Assembly: GCA_013054445.1 (NCBI GenBank)
Contig: JAAMPI010000588.1
Location: 1-31,192, forward strand
Direction of reading: 5' to 3'
From: Cudoniella acicularis
Lineage: Eukaryota; Ascomycota; Leotiomycetes; Helotiales; Helotiaceae
DNA: 31,192 nucleotides
This document shows, one piece after another, positions 1-9,997 of this stretch. A program made the translations under genes and the position numbers. The notes beneath the pieces are model-generated. The model did not search any database. It was given only the letters and a program-made list of their open reading frames with translations, and was not told the origin of the DNA. Numbering within the stretch: the stretch's first letter is position 1; the number at the start of each line of letters is the position of its first letter.

Positions 1-370
1 AAACTGCGTTGGGTGTTAGATCCCATAACAAGCCTGGGGCTTAACGAGCCTAGCCAGCTAAGTCTGTGTATTCAGGGTATTTTACTAGTAAATCAAAAAC
101 CAAAAGTCGTAAACTTTTAAAAGCTAGTTATTAAAAAGTATCTTTACCTTTTAAAACTCACGATTACTTGTTTTCTATACTATAATTATTCTTAGTTATT
201 TTATAACATTCAAGTGATCGCGATAGCTTTTACTTTTGAAAGCCTGAAAGCGGGGTCATGACGCCTGGAAATCGCTTAAAAGTAGCCTGAAAACACAGAC
301 TTAGCTGACCAGGCTCGTAAAGTCCGTGTTTTTAGCGAGCGCACGCCTCACTTTTCTGGAATAACCTCAA
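1..370. other. Intergenic sequence with a 40-bp inverted repeat
   Basis: No coding region is supported here. The segment is AT-rich in its middle (about 100-240). It carries the inverted repeat listed separately (arms 37-76 and 286-325). It leads into the transposase remnant that starts near 371. Confidence 0.5.
37..325. repeat. Inverted-repeat element, possible MITE (arms 37-76 and 286-325)
   Basis: The left arm (37-76) and the reverse complement of the right arm (286-325) match at 35 of 40 positions by hand alignment. Both contain CAGCTAAGTCTGTGT. Three of the five mismatches are transitions, as expected after RIP. The arms enclose about 209 bp of non-coding, AT-rich DNA. This layout fits a short non-autonomous DNA transposon or foldback element. 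It could also be the terminal inverted repeat of a larger element whose transposase starts just downstream. I could not define a target-site duplication. Confidence 0.6.
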
Positions 371-1180
371 AATGATTCCAGGCCCCTCCCCTGCAATTTA
401 ACCACGAACCAGGGGAGGAAATACCTACGAAGCATAAGGAGGTGATACGCCAACTCTATGGCTTCGCAAAGATACCCATTGAGAGCCTTATAACGCAATA
501 TCAGCTCGGCAGGTCAACAGTCATTAAAATCTTAGAATACGATGCTCCGGAGCGCTCTCGAGTTACTCGGACAGGCAGACCTTCCCTCCTCACTGATAAG
601 CAAGTCGACGAGATTACCGAATACGCTGCTGAATCATGGGAACACAGAATCCTCGATTATCACCTCCTACATGCCAGAAGCCCTACCTCACTGCCGCGCA
701 GGTCCTGCCTCGATTCCTCTGGGCTATTACACACATATTCTGGACGGTAGAGTGGCTAAAGGTTCTCTGGTCTGATGAGTTTACATTTCTAGTAGGAGGC
801 AGGACTGTGAAGCAGTGAAAGGTGCCATCCTACCTGTATACAGCATCAGCTTTACTGAGGGCATACAATACCAGTTAGTGCCTGGGGAGCAATTTGATAT
901 GGCTGCAAGAGTCCCTTAGTATTTGTACACGGGACTGGCAAGACAGGAGCTCTCACACAAAAGGATTATCTGGCACAAACCCTCGAGGCGCATATTCAAC
1001 CGATTCTTGAAGCCTTCGCGGCTATCACACACACTTTGCGCCCTACTACCAAGCCATTATTTATGGGAGATGGCTGAAACTGATAGTATTAGTGTTCAAA
1101 ATAAATCACAAATAGACTGCGAAAAGGCAACCTTGATACGAGCATAAATACTTCTTTCCTAATAACTGTTATCACAACAG
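371..1180 (+). pseudogene. Tc1/mariner-type transposase remnant (DDE_3 family)
   Basis: The first part (about 394-660) encodes a helix-turn-helix DNA-binding domain: KEVIRQLYGFAKIPIESL, then a recognition-helix-like stretch containing QLGRSTVIKILE. A frame change and deletion follow. The catalytic core then appears as WSDEFTF (first acidic residue, about 766-786), WGAI*YGCKSPLVFVHGTG and KTGALTQKDYLAQ (about 880-985), and KPLFMGDG with the second Asp (about 1050-1072). Several in-frame stops follow, and the third catalytic acid is not recognisable. It is a dead copy with at least two frame changes. The order HTH, D, D matches fungal Tc1/mariner transposases; I cannot assign a named family. 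Flanking TA duplications were not identified. Confidence 0.8.
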
Positions 1181-2206
1181 CTCTTCGATGGCACTCACCA
1201 GAGTCAATCGATGTCACATCCTGGTGCAAAAGATAAGATGTCGCAGCGGGTATGCATACTACGGTACACGCCTGATAAACCCCGAACTAGTCCAGAGTAT
1301 CTAGCTTTTGGCATCGACATCATGATCCTCGGTTATCCATTCTATTTGTTTGCAGACAAGTCAGCTTAGACAAAGATTGCGACTATAGTCGATCACATGG
1401 CATAACTACTCGCTTTCTTGAGAGTATCTTCTATTGTTTCGACTCATCCAAATACCAAAAATCTGGTTTTCTTTGTCAATAGGCATTACTTTGTGCCCTT
1501 GCTTCAGATTCTCGGGTATAGCCTGAACACGAACGGATCAGGAGGATAGAATATTGTGAAGAGAGGTGGTCTAAACAAAAAAAAAAAAAAAAATTCGGAA
1601 CCAAAACAAGTTCTAACATTCACTAGGAAGACATAAAGTCTGCTCGTTCGCTCAAACTTATGATGAGCCGGAGGATTGGTCGGAGGGTTGGTAGGAGGGT
1701 TGACCGGAAGGTTGGCCGGAGGGTTAGCCGGAAGGTTGACAAAAAGTATCTATATTAGATTAGAGTATGCAACCCAATAGCGAACATGTCGTGACCATTA
1801 CATGCCCATGAGCATGTCATGAGTCAGTAAAGGATTTCAAGGAAATAATTTCGCGGTCCCTCTGTAGGACAGGTCGAATGCTCTGTTGCGTGGAGGAGTA
1901 CCTTGCCAATGTGGTGCTAGGAAGAGCTGCTTAACCGAATGCGGTCGAGACCTAACTTCGTCCGCACGAGAAGGCGGACTCTCTACAAGCACCATCTCGC
2001 TTGGAAAACCAAATACATTTTTTTATCGCGCGAGCCTTTTAGTGACCGGAACCGGAGACTTTCAATGCATTACACAGACTGTTGAATGTGCAAGTGATTC
2101 AACATTAATAGACTTGGCTCATAGTGGCCCGATAGATAAATATGGCCAAAGAAGACGTGCATTTCCGAGAAGTGGTAGATATCCAACTTTCAATAGCTAA
2201 ATCATA
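1181..2206. other. Intergenic region upstream of the amidase
   Basis: No supported gene. It contains a run of 17 A at 1577-1593 and a 12-bp tandem repeat at 1669-1740 (separate entry). An open frame at 1886-2200 has no recognisable family, begins on a non-ATG codon and ends seven bases before the amidase ATG. It is more likely promoter or leader DNA than a gene. Confidence 0.5.
1669..1740. repeat. Minisatellite: six tandem copies of a 12-bp unit
   Basis: Six adjacent 12-bp units fill 1669-1740 exactly, with a consensus close to CGGAGGGTTGGC. Each copy differs by one to four bases. The period is a multiple of three, but no convincing protein is encoded. The repeat lies about 470 bp upstream of the amidase start. 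Confidence 0.9.
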
Positions 2207-4015
2207 ATGTCGGCAGCTCAGCTGGACTATCAAAAGATTGCTGCCGAGAAGAGGCTGCAACGGAGCAATAATATCCCCAAAGACTGGCTGATTCCCACGG
2301 AGCTATACCGCGATGCCACGAATGTTTTGGAAGTACCATCTACTTGCGGTGTCTTGAACGGTGTTGAGCTCGAGATCACGTCAGAATATGATGCCACAGC
2401 CCTTCTCGGGAAGCTTAAGACAGGCGTTTGGTCTGCTGAGCAAGTCACAGTCGCCTTTTGCAAGAGGGCTGCCATTGCCCAACAGCTGGTCAGATTATAC
2501 AAATATCATTGAAGAAGCATAGTTGATTGAGTATCATATTGGAACAGATCAATTGCTTAACCGAAATATTCTTCGATCAAGCGATTGAGCGTGCCCGCCA
2601 ACTTGATAAAGAACGACAACAGAACCCGAACAACAAGAGCCTCCGACCTCTCCACGGCCTACCCATCTCGCTCAAGGATAGTTTCCAAGTATTGGGACAT
2701 GATACCTCAACAGGGTTGGCTTGCTACGTCAATGAACCGGCAGTGGAAAACAGCGGAACTGCCGCCTTATTGCTTGACTTGGGTGCAGTTCTCTACTGCA
2801 AAACCAATCTCCCCCAGTCAATTATGACAGGAGACAGCGACAATAATGTTTTCGGCAGAACATTGAACCCTCGAAATATCAACTTGACCGCAGGTGGAAG
2901 CACCGGCGGTGAGGGTGCCCTTATTGCACTTCGAGGAAGCGTGCTTGGAGTGGGCACTGACATTGGTGGAAGCATTCGAGTTCCATCCGTGTGCAACGGA
3001 ATCTACGGATTCAGGCCCAGCGTTGGACTGGTACCTCATGGTGGCGTTCGAGATCTTACCGTACCTGGAACCGATGGGGTTCATTCGACAGCTGGCCCAA
3101 TGACCACCACGATTCGGGATTGCTCTCTTTTCCTGAAAGTAATAATGCAGACAGATACATGGAAATATGACAGTACTGTTATTTCGCTGCCATGGACAAA
3201 TCTAGAGCCTAAATCACGGGCTTCGAATCGGCTTTGTTGAAGATGACGGTATCTATACGCCTTCACCACCAGTACGACGCGGTCTGAAGAAGGCAGTGGA
3301 TCTTCTCCGGAAGAGCAAAGAGGTCGATATTATTCCCGTTACTTTGCCAGATGTCAAAGATCATTACCAAGATCTCCTTAGCTATTGGTCGCTCTCAGGA
3401 AGTGATGTAAGTAAACACGATCCTCTTTCTCATCTCCTGAAGGCTGATATCCTCCACCCAAGTACTATTACGAACAGTTTGCCCGTACAGGAGAGCCCGA
3501 AGTACCATCCCTGAAAGCGCTCGGATTGCTTTCGATGCGCGAAACCACACTTAAGGGCTTCTTTGACCTAAATGTCCGCCGAGAAAAGGCCGCAAAGACG
3601 TATCGTGACCTGTTCCTCAACAATAAGATCGACGCGATTCTGATGCCCCCGGCACCTCACACGACAGTGCCTTTGGATAGCTGGACGACAGCAACTTACA
3701 CTGGGCTGTGGAACTATCTCGATTACCCTGCAGTTGTAATTCCTGTAGACAAGGTACAAGACTCAGATCTGGTGGACGATGAGAGCAACGCTAAGTATGG
3801 TCCTGGAGATTCGGAGCTCTATAGTTTATGTATGTACAGTCAGGTGTCCTTTGCTTTCCCAGTTAATTTGAGCTAATGTTTCCTATCATGCAGATACGGG
3901 CCCGGAGACTTACAAAGATGCTCCAGTTTGTATTCAGGTGGTTGGATACAGGCATGCAGACGAGGCTTTGGCGAACACTGTGACCGTACTGGATTCGATT
4001 ATAAATGGCCAATGA
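2207..4015 (+). CDS. Acetamidase/formamidase-like amidase (amidase signature family), four exons, one frameshift
   Basis: Amidase-signature hydrolase of the fungal acetamidase type, expected to release ammonia from small amides as a nitrogen source. I infer exons 2207-2488, 2548-3406, 3463-3829 and 3894-4015. Introns of 59, 56 and 64 nt have GT..AG ends (GTAAGT and GTATGT donors for the last two). Translation gives about 542 residues, the usual family length. The Ser-cisSer-Lys triad is present: Lys137 in ISLKDS, Ser212 in GGSTGG and Ser236 in DIGGSI. Their spacings of 75 and 24 equal those in fatty acid amide hydrolase. The defect is one extra base in the GGG at 3218-3220; removing it joins EPKSR to LRIGFVEDD. 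As read, the frame stops at 3238-3240. This is either a very recent pseudogene or a sequence error. It is convergent with the Zn2Cys6 gene, 81 bp away. The specific substrate is an inference. Confidence 0.88.
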
Positions 4016-4096
4016 TTGTAAAGATAGTAATATTGTATTTAGTGATCAGGACAACAAACTATGCTTTTCGACAAGAAGCAGCCACGTAATTGGAAA

Positions 4097-5494
4097 TTAG
4101 GAAACGCAGGCTGTCTCGATGTAGTGCAACACAGCACATGGCTTGTGGACTGAATCAAACCACGAAGATGTAATTTTGAAGTCTCTTTCACGCCAAATTC
4201 TTGATAGAAATGTCTTTGCCGCCTTTTGCACGACTGGGGAAAATTGATCGACATATTTGTCTACATCTTGTAGCGCCTTGGTTCTTACGGTTGGATCGCG
4301 AATTTCGATGGCCGCAACTATGAATGGTAGCGTCACGCATCGGATAGATCGCTTCGTGACCTGTCGGGCTAGATCAAGCTCCATCATGATCTCCTTTGCC
4401 CAAATGCCGGCCTGGCTATCTTGCTGACCAAATACATGTCGTAAACGGTGGCTCAATAGGAGACCACCTAATCGGTACACCCTGGCTTGTGCGAGAAGAT
4501 TGACAACGTCTGCTGTTTGGAAGCGGTCGACAAAATGCGCAGGATGAAATGGCTGCCACGCCTCCACATTTGCCTGAATTTCGTCCAACTGTTTCTGAAG
4601 GCAGGCAAGATAACTAGCGTCGGTAGTATTGGCCAAGGAGTAGCTGATAACACAGAGATCATGATAATATGGTAATAAGGGCAAGCAAAGGCCGAGGTGG
4701 CGGTCAACATTCTGGGAACTTCGTAGTCGAATCCTTACTGTTGGCTTCCGGCGATGAACCATGCATTCCATGGTCTCCAATAGCGCAAGAAAGCTTTGCC
4801 ATGGCTCCGTATCGTTATCGGACAGCAATTTCTCTATAAATGGATTTGTCGTGCTGAGGCAATACCCGCAAATGTCAGCAACACCAACTCCGATGGCTGA
4901 GTACACAAATAAGGCTAGTGTAGTTCCGAGTGTAAGACACAAAGCTGCGTCCTGTGAGCTGAGAACAGGGAGCGAGCGTAGTACTTCCATCGCTGATGAT
5001 ATGTGTTGAAGGCTGGTACTCTGGCATTCTTCTGTCGTGACGCCAGGCTCAAGCAACTTCAACGTGCCAGCACGAGCGAGATAGGCGTCTTTTAGAACTG
5101 GTAAAGCAGCGGGTAACGGAGCTACCAGTGACCGTTGCTCCGCGGCTTGAAAGCTGGGGCTCACTACGTAGTATTCCAGATTCTCAGGCTGGCACAGGAG
5201 AGACATCATCAGCTGTCTCTCCTCCGGGAGCAGGTCAGTGAGATCCTGCAACCACGTGCCAACATCAAGAGTGCTAGATAAGCTTGACGTAGTTCCGGCA
5301 GCGGATTGCTCTCGACGGCGTGGTCTTCGTCCTGCTGGTCGTTTTGGCCGGACAGTCGAGCAGACCAAATCCAGCCTGTCGCACCTTCTACAGGCGACAG
5401 TGATGCTCGCGCGCGCGCATCGTTCTTTGAGCTCGTAGCATCGGTCGCATGCTGTCCTAATCGTTCGATTCCTGTCTGGCAGTGTCGCCATCAC
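4097..5494 (-). CDS. Zn2Cys6 (Gal4-type) transcription factor
   Basis: An uninterrupted 465-residue ORF. The N-terminus holds a fungal binuclear zinc cluster with Cys16, 19, 26, 35, 38 and 45, spacing C-x2-C-x6-C-x8-C-x2-C-x6-C. A basic linker follows (RPKRPAGRRPRRR). The middle and C-terminal parts are helical and Leu-rich, like the regulatory half of this class; no second domain is clear. Known role of the family: nuclear, sequence-specific DNA binding, often at CGG half-sites, controlling metabolic genes. ATG 5492-5494 is chosen because the zinc cluster follows directly; a second Met is adjacent. No stops or frameshifts are seen. It is tail-to-tail with the amidase, so pathway-specific control of that gene is possible but unproven. 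The C-terminus could extend through an unseen intron. Confidence 0.88.
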   Translation of the reverse strand: MMATLPDRNRTIRTACDRCYELKERCARASITVACRRCDRLDLVCSTVRPKRPAGRRPRRREQSAAGTTSSLSSTLDVGTWLQDLTDLLPEERQLMMSLLCQPENLEYYVVSPSFQAAEQRSLVAPLPAALPVLKDAYLARAGTLKLLEPGVTTEECQSTSLQHISSAMEVLRSLPVLSSQDAALCLTLGTTLALFVYSAIGVGVADICGYCLSTTNPFIEKLLSDNDTEPWQSFLALLETMECMVHRRKPTVRIRLRSSQNVDRHLGLCLPLLPYYHDLCVISYSLANTTDASYLACLQKQLDEIQANVEAWQPFHPAHFVDRFQTADVVNLLAQARVYRLGGLLLSHRLRHVFGQQDSQAGIWAKEIMMELDLARQVTKRSIRCVTLPFIVAAIEIRDPTVRTKALQDVDKYVDQFSPVVQKAAKTFLSRIWRERDFKITSSWFDSVHKPCAVLHYIETACVS

Positions 5495-7039
5495 TCCGAT
5501 AAGGAATTAGAGGGAGGAGCTAGTCGGTTCGGAATTATCCGTGTTGTGTATTGAGTCTTGTGTCTATCTTCTTTGAGTCTTGAATGCTTTGCGGTCAAAA
5601 GTCTTTGCCCACGCTAAAATACGCCACAATTTTGCCAACTCTTATCCACGAAGTCTTGGGGGTCTGTTACTGAATGGGTCCTATGCTTCAGGGGCATATT
5701 CCCTAATATCCAGGGCACCCCTCTAAATTGGATTTCCAAAAAGTACTAGCTTGGGCCGAAACTTTTGACAAGCGCCTCCGTAAGCTGTCAATTGCTTTAG
5801 TCATCTTCACGTGCGCTCAAGTGCAACAAACCTTCTGTTGGCTTGAAAGTTGGCTTGGCGGAAGTGGATCAACTCAATCGATCTGCAATTGACTGTTCTA
5901 TCTAATCGAGGCCTCGAATATATACTCAATACCAAGCTCCCAAGTCAAGCAATCCATTTACAACAGACACACTTCTGAATCTACCATCAGACATAGATCT
6001 GACGCTGTTAATTGCTTCTCTTCATGGTTTCTTTCTGCCTGGGGCATCCAGATTGAGGCCTGACTGTTGGAAATAGCGCTTCAGAGCCCTTAGGACTCAC
6101 GTGATGCCGCGCTAGCGTTAGCGATTCAGGCATAAATAGCTTGCTCCCTACAGTTAGAATCAATCAAGTCGTCAACTCCAACCAGACATTGCAACACTGA
6201 CATTCAACACGGTGCACCACGTGTGCCTTCCTGGAGCCCGAGAACTAGCCGAAGCTGTGAGTGTCATTTGCTCGTTCGTGAGCCACAATGCTCTAATGCT
6301 GCAGCCCCTCCGCATGTCTCGCTTGCTTCAGAGCCGGATGGGAAATCTACGACATTCGTCGTGAATGTAGAATTCACTCGACTTGGAGATCCTTCTCCTC
6401 GATTGCCGCCAAGCGATGTTCAAGAACTCGAGAAATGCGAGCGGATAAAAATAGATGGGCCAGAAATGGGCCCTTCTTCAGGGTCGGGCTCATTCCCACC
6501 CTAGAACGCGCTGGAGGCCCTTCGCGCTCGCTTCATCCCTCCTCGCTTGTGTCCTTTCTTCCCATAAATATCACCACCACACCACCACCACCACCAGCTA
6601 ACATGGACTGATGTAGTGGGGATGCTGGCACTGGTGCTAGTGCTAGGTCATGTGGTTCGCAGACACGTGACCTAGGCGAAGGAGGATAAAAGACGTGTTC
6701 TCAGGCAGCGTAGCTTCCTCTTCTTAAGTCAAATTAATGTCTATTTGAACTCCCTCCCTTTGGGTTGTATCTGTCCTTCTACACTGAGCCAGCCAAGGGC
6801 TAGCACAAGGCATTCCTTATGGCGTACCTAATACATACCGTTGCCTAGCGGACTATCACAATGTCGCTCGCTCTACTCTCCATGATCGTGCACATGATCA
6901 ACGCTCGAAATAACAAAAGGCGTAGAGCCAACAGCATCTAACCCCATGTGAAGAGAAAGCCGTCATGAACTTTGTGTTGTAAGTAGCCAAGTTTGGACAA
7001 TCTGTAAGAATAAAGTATTTATCTTCATTAGCCTTTAGC
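5495..7039. other. Intergenic region: promoter of the Zn2Cys6 gene and unassigned DNA
   Basis: The first few hundred bases should include the promoter of the minus-strand Zn2Cys6 gene. An open frame at 6223-6504 starts at GTG and has no recognisable family, so it is not called. A CAC/CCA microsatellite lies at 6572-6596. From about 6611, a stretch with CACGTG (6664-6669), a TATA-like GGATAAAAG and a pyrimidine-rich segment looks like a retroelement LTR or promoter, but I could not define both ends. Confidence 0.4.
6572..6596. repeat. CAC/CCA trinucleotide microsatellite
   Basis: A run of CAC units interrupted once by a single-base shift. It lies in non-coding DNA between the Zn2Cys6 gene and the pogo-type transposon fragment. 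Confidence 0.85.
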
Positions 7040-7440
7040 GTCGCTCGCCAGCGATCTACACAACATACCACCCAAGCCTCTAGGCAAGAACTGGGCTGGG
7101 GCGTTCGAGAAACGTTATCCAGAACTCAAAGCAAGAAGAAACAGGCCGCTGGATTGGGACCGCTACAACATCTATGATAAGGTTGTGTACTAGTTTGAGG
7201 AAATCAGTAAGGTACTTCAAAACCCTGCTGTTGTATCGGAGAACATCTATAATATGGATAAGACTAGGGTTATATTAAGTATGCATAGCTCTATCAAGGT
7301 TCTTGTCGGTAGGGATGATCTGCGAGGCTATAGAGGTGCGCATGTAAAGCGCACAGTAGTAACTACTATCGAATGTATTAGCACAGGTAGTCGGTATCTG
7401 AATCCAATTGTGACAGCGCTGACAGTGAAGTAGTTCTATT
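7040..7440 (+). pseudogene. Pogo/Fot-type transposase fragment (DDE_1 superfamily)
   Basis: One frame reads KNWAGAFEKRYPELKARR (end of the CENP-B-like HTH region), then DWDRYNIYDKVVY, a stop, FEEISKVLQNPAVVSENIYNM and DKTRVIL, with the first catalytic Asp in the YNMD motif. It continues through KVLVGRDDLRGYRGAHVKR and ECISTGSRYLNPIV. This matches the middle of Fot/pogo-like transposases of filamentous fungi. The N-terminal DNA-binding part and everything after the first catalytic region are missing. The E usually following YNMD is Lys. One in-frame TAG lies near 7192. It is truncated close to the LTR that begins at 7472. Confidence 0.82.
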
Positions 7441-7471
7441 ACTTAGAATACTAAGGTGAAGAGCTCAGACG

Positions 7472-7687
7472 TGTCACAGACCTGGTTTGACGCGTCCCCT
7501 TTACCTGACGCGTCCCCCCTTGTCACGTGTCCTGGTCCGTGCTAGACTCACCTCCTGTATATAAGGCCCCTTCAGGGCCACCTCTCTTCTTCTCTCCTTA
7601 GCTTAGTTTCTTCGAGAATACAGCACCTTCTTGCAAATACGTCCCTACGTGACGTCAGGGCCCTAGTGCCTTTGCAGAGCTGTAACA
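7472..7687 (+). repeat. LTR of a retroelement (216 bp, TG...CA)
   Basis: Begins TGTCACAGACC and ends GAGCTGTAACA. It has the layout of an LTR: a U3 with two TGACGCGTCCCC repeats and a CACGTG (7524-7529), a TATATAAG box near 7557, then R/U5. Its last 94 bp align without gaps to the end of the solo LTR at 19737-20069 (83 of 94 identical by hand), which confirms the 3' boundary. Decayed gag follows immediately, so this is the 5' LTR of an element read on the plus strand. Confidence 0.85.
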
Positions 7688-9000
7688 AGGAGGCTCTTAC
7701 AGAGCCTAGAGCTCTAGGAGGTGGTGGAGAAGGGCCCTATAGACCCTAAGGCTACAGGCACACCTGGAATAGGCACGGAGGAATTACCTATAGCTTCAGA
7801 GAGTACTGAGACCCCTGAGGGGGCTAGTACAGGGCAGTCAGGGAAGGCCAGGAGGCCTACAAAGGCTGAACAACAGGCTAGGAGCTCCCTAAAGGACGCT
7901 AAGGCAGCTATTCTGATTATAAGGGTATATTCGGCCGCTATTTTATAGTATATACTATTACTAGAGACTACTAAAGAGTAGTAGGAAACGCTAAAGCGGC
8001 TCTACACACCTACTAGAGCGCTATAGCTTAGTATAAATATTTAGGCCTTTATAGGGTATAAGGCTACTAGAGACGCTATAATAGTAGAGATTGTTATATA
8101 GCTAAATACGCTATAGTTAGAAATTAGAATAATCAACCCTAAAAAGAGACTTATAGACACTCTAAAAATAAGCCTATTTTTCTAGGCTTTTAAACGACTA
8201 AATATATAATATAATCTACTAATATTATAGTTAGAACTCTCTAGCTCTAATAAATAATAAAAGACTATAATAGCTTATATAACTAAATTTAAGCGCTAAA
8301 TAAGCCCTAAAAAGCTTAAATAGACAGCTCTAAAGATAGAGGCTATAGGCTCCACTTTAAGGGATAAGAAGCTTATAAAAAGATATAGTAGGCTTTTTAA
8401 GAGCTATTATAATAATTACGGACGATATAGGTATAGTGTCACGAATACTTATCACGTGTAAGCCTAGGCCTGAGGCTCGGCTGCGACTAGTAGGAACAGT
8501 ATAGAGAACCAGGGTCCTAAGTCAAGAGTTACGTGACATAATCATATAGGCTGGATAGCCTAGGGCTACTAGGCGACCTAGGCTACCCTTAGGATAAGGG
8601 AATCTATATAAGCAGGAGAATTTCTTTACTAGATAAGAGCTTCGTGCTTAAATTACTTTAATAATCTTATATTATACTTTAGTCTATCTTTACTTATAAC
8701 GACTAAGCTTTTATACTTAGACAGTAATATCGCTTTATTCTCTTCTTCTATACTACTAACCTAATAGACTTAGCTTGCTGCCTTGGCGTCTTAAGACAGC
8801 AACCACTTAGGTTCGTTATATATAGGTAGTTAGAGTGCCTTAAAGAAGAGGATTTAGGCTTTAAGAAGTATAAAGAATAAGAAGCTCTTAGGAGTTAGCT
8901 ATAGTAATAAGAGCCTAGGATAGAGGGCGCTATATCAGCTATAGAAGCTACCTGGTAAGCCTTTTAGGGGCCTAAGGTATCTATAATAGGCCTAGGTTTG
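7688..9000 (+). pseudogene. Decayed gag of an LTR retroelement, interrupted by a solo LTR
   Basis: An in-frame reading runs from about 7721 to the insertion at 8437 without indels, interrupted by TAG/TAA codons. The N-terminal part is Pro/Glu/Thr-rich. Near 8405-8436 and 8826-8837, once the inserted LTR is ignored, there is a CCHC zinc-knuckle footprint (C-x2-C-x4-H-x4-C). Three of its four ligands are now Tyr: TGT to TAT, TGC to TAC and CAT to TAT. The spacer also carries CAG to TAG. All are RIP-type changes. Downstream of 9000 the element merges into unassigned DNA; no protease or reverse transcriptase follows. LTR plus CCHC gag fits Ty1/copia or Ty3/gypsy; I cannot decide which. Confidence 0.72.
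8437..8820. mobile_element. Solo LTR (384 bp) inserted in gag, TSD TATAG
   Basis: Begins TGTCACGAA and ends TTCGTTATA, near-complementary ends. The final CA has become TA, a RIP-type change. It is flanked by identical 5-bp direct repeats TATAG (8432-8436 and 8821-8825). Removing the LTR and one TSD restores the gag reading frame across its zinc knuckle. It contains CACGTG (8453-8458) and a TATATAAG-like box near 8615. No internal region accompanies it, so it is the product of LTR-LTR recombination. It is not the same family as the LTR at 7472. Confidence 0.85.
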
Positions 9001-9997
9001 AGGAGAATATCAAGGTTCAGATTGAGTTCTTGAGAAAGTATTTGTAGAAAGTAATCTTCGGAGAATTTCTCTTTCTGGAATGAACCCCTTGGCATGGATT
9101 GGGTGCCTAGAAGGAGGTAGTGCCTTTTTAAGATATTTTAAAATACTTTCTTCTTCCCCCTTCCTCCCCTAGTCCTGTATTGATTGCAAACTACTTATCA
9201 CCTACCGGCCAATCACATCGAAATGAGAATGTTGGTGATGGTGTAGTTTTTATAAGGCTGTGGCTAGTTAGAACTGAGAAAGTTGTTGGCAGCATGCATA
9301 GATTAGTGCGAGGGAGAAAACTCAGCAAAAAAGTGGTTTATAGCTGTCACACACTCTAGGAAGTCATTTGTTTGTAATGTTTGTATTACTAGGCACAGCT
9401 TTGGAATAGCCTTAGTTCGCTGAACGGAGAACCAGGACCTCTTGGAGCTCTCATAGCAGGAGGAGGAGCTTCGACTGCTACGTAAGTGAGGCTATCCTGT
9501 GGGCTGTTCGCAACCTGAAAGGGGGCATCTATAGAGATCTAAATACAGTAACAGAGATACAGGTGAACGAGAGTGAAAGGGACTATTGGTAGGTAATTTC
9601 AAGCGCTCTTTCTAGAAGTGTGGCGACAGCAAGGTCGATCGACGATGACGATCGAGCTGTTGATAGGAGATTCAGGAGCGAGTGTGGAAGGAGCTAGCTT
9701 ATGTAGCTAATCGAGGCCCATTTCAGCCAATAAAACCCTCCAGTTGTGGAGGTCTCGCTTAAGCCCCTTAACCCTCCGATCTCCACGAATTTGTCTTACC
9801 AAATATTAGTAATAGTTCGCCTGTATACACGAACTTATCTAAGTACTAAGACACCTTGTATCGGAAGTTTAATTAAAAGTCCTTAAAGCTCAAGAGAAAG
9901 AAGGTAATAGAAAATTTCTTCTAGAAAGCTATATTTTTAGAGGTTTATTAGTAATGCCACTAACTCCTAAATTATCTCATATAAAAGAAGTTCCAAA
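9001..9997. other. Intergenic, no supported gene
   Basis: I see no protein family, RNA gene or clear repeat. Base composition is mixed, without the strong CpA depletion of the neighbouring retroelement, so most of it is probably unique sequence. The last 150 bases would be 3' flank of the minus-strand protease gene. Confidence 0.4.

Noticed and set aside
1577..1593. Run of 17 A as a LINE/SINE tail
   Set aside because: No reverse transcriptase or RNA-gene-like sequence upstream and no target duplication recognised.
1886..2200. 104-codon open frame just before the amidase
   Set aside because: It starts on a non-ATG codon, has no recognisable motif and fits the amidase leader region.
3407..3442. 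36-nt intron option in the amidase (acceptor at 3442)
   Set aside because: Too short and leaves the frame with extra codons; the 56-nt option to 3462 gives the expected joint and has a GCTGAT branch site.
6223..6504. 93-codon open frame
   Set aside because: GTG start, no family recognised, low-complexity Ser/Pro-rich composition.
6611..6880. Possible LTR with CACGTG and TATA-like box
   Set aside because: Could not define both termini, a second copy or a target duplication, so it is only mentioned in the intergenic entry.
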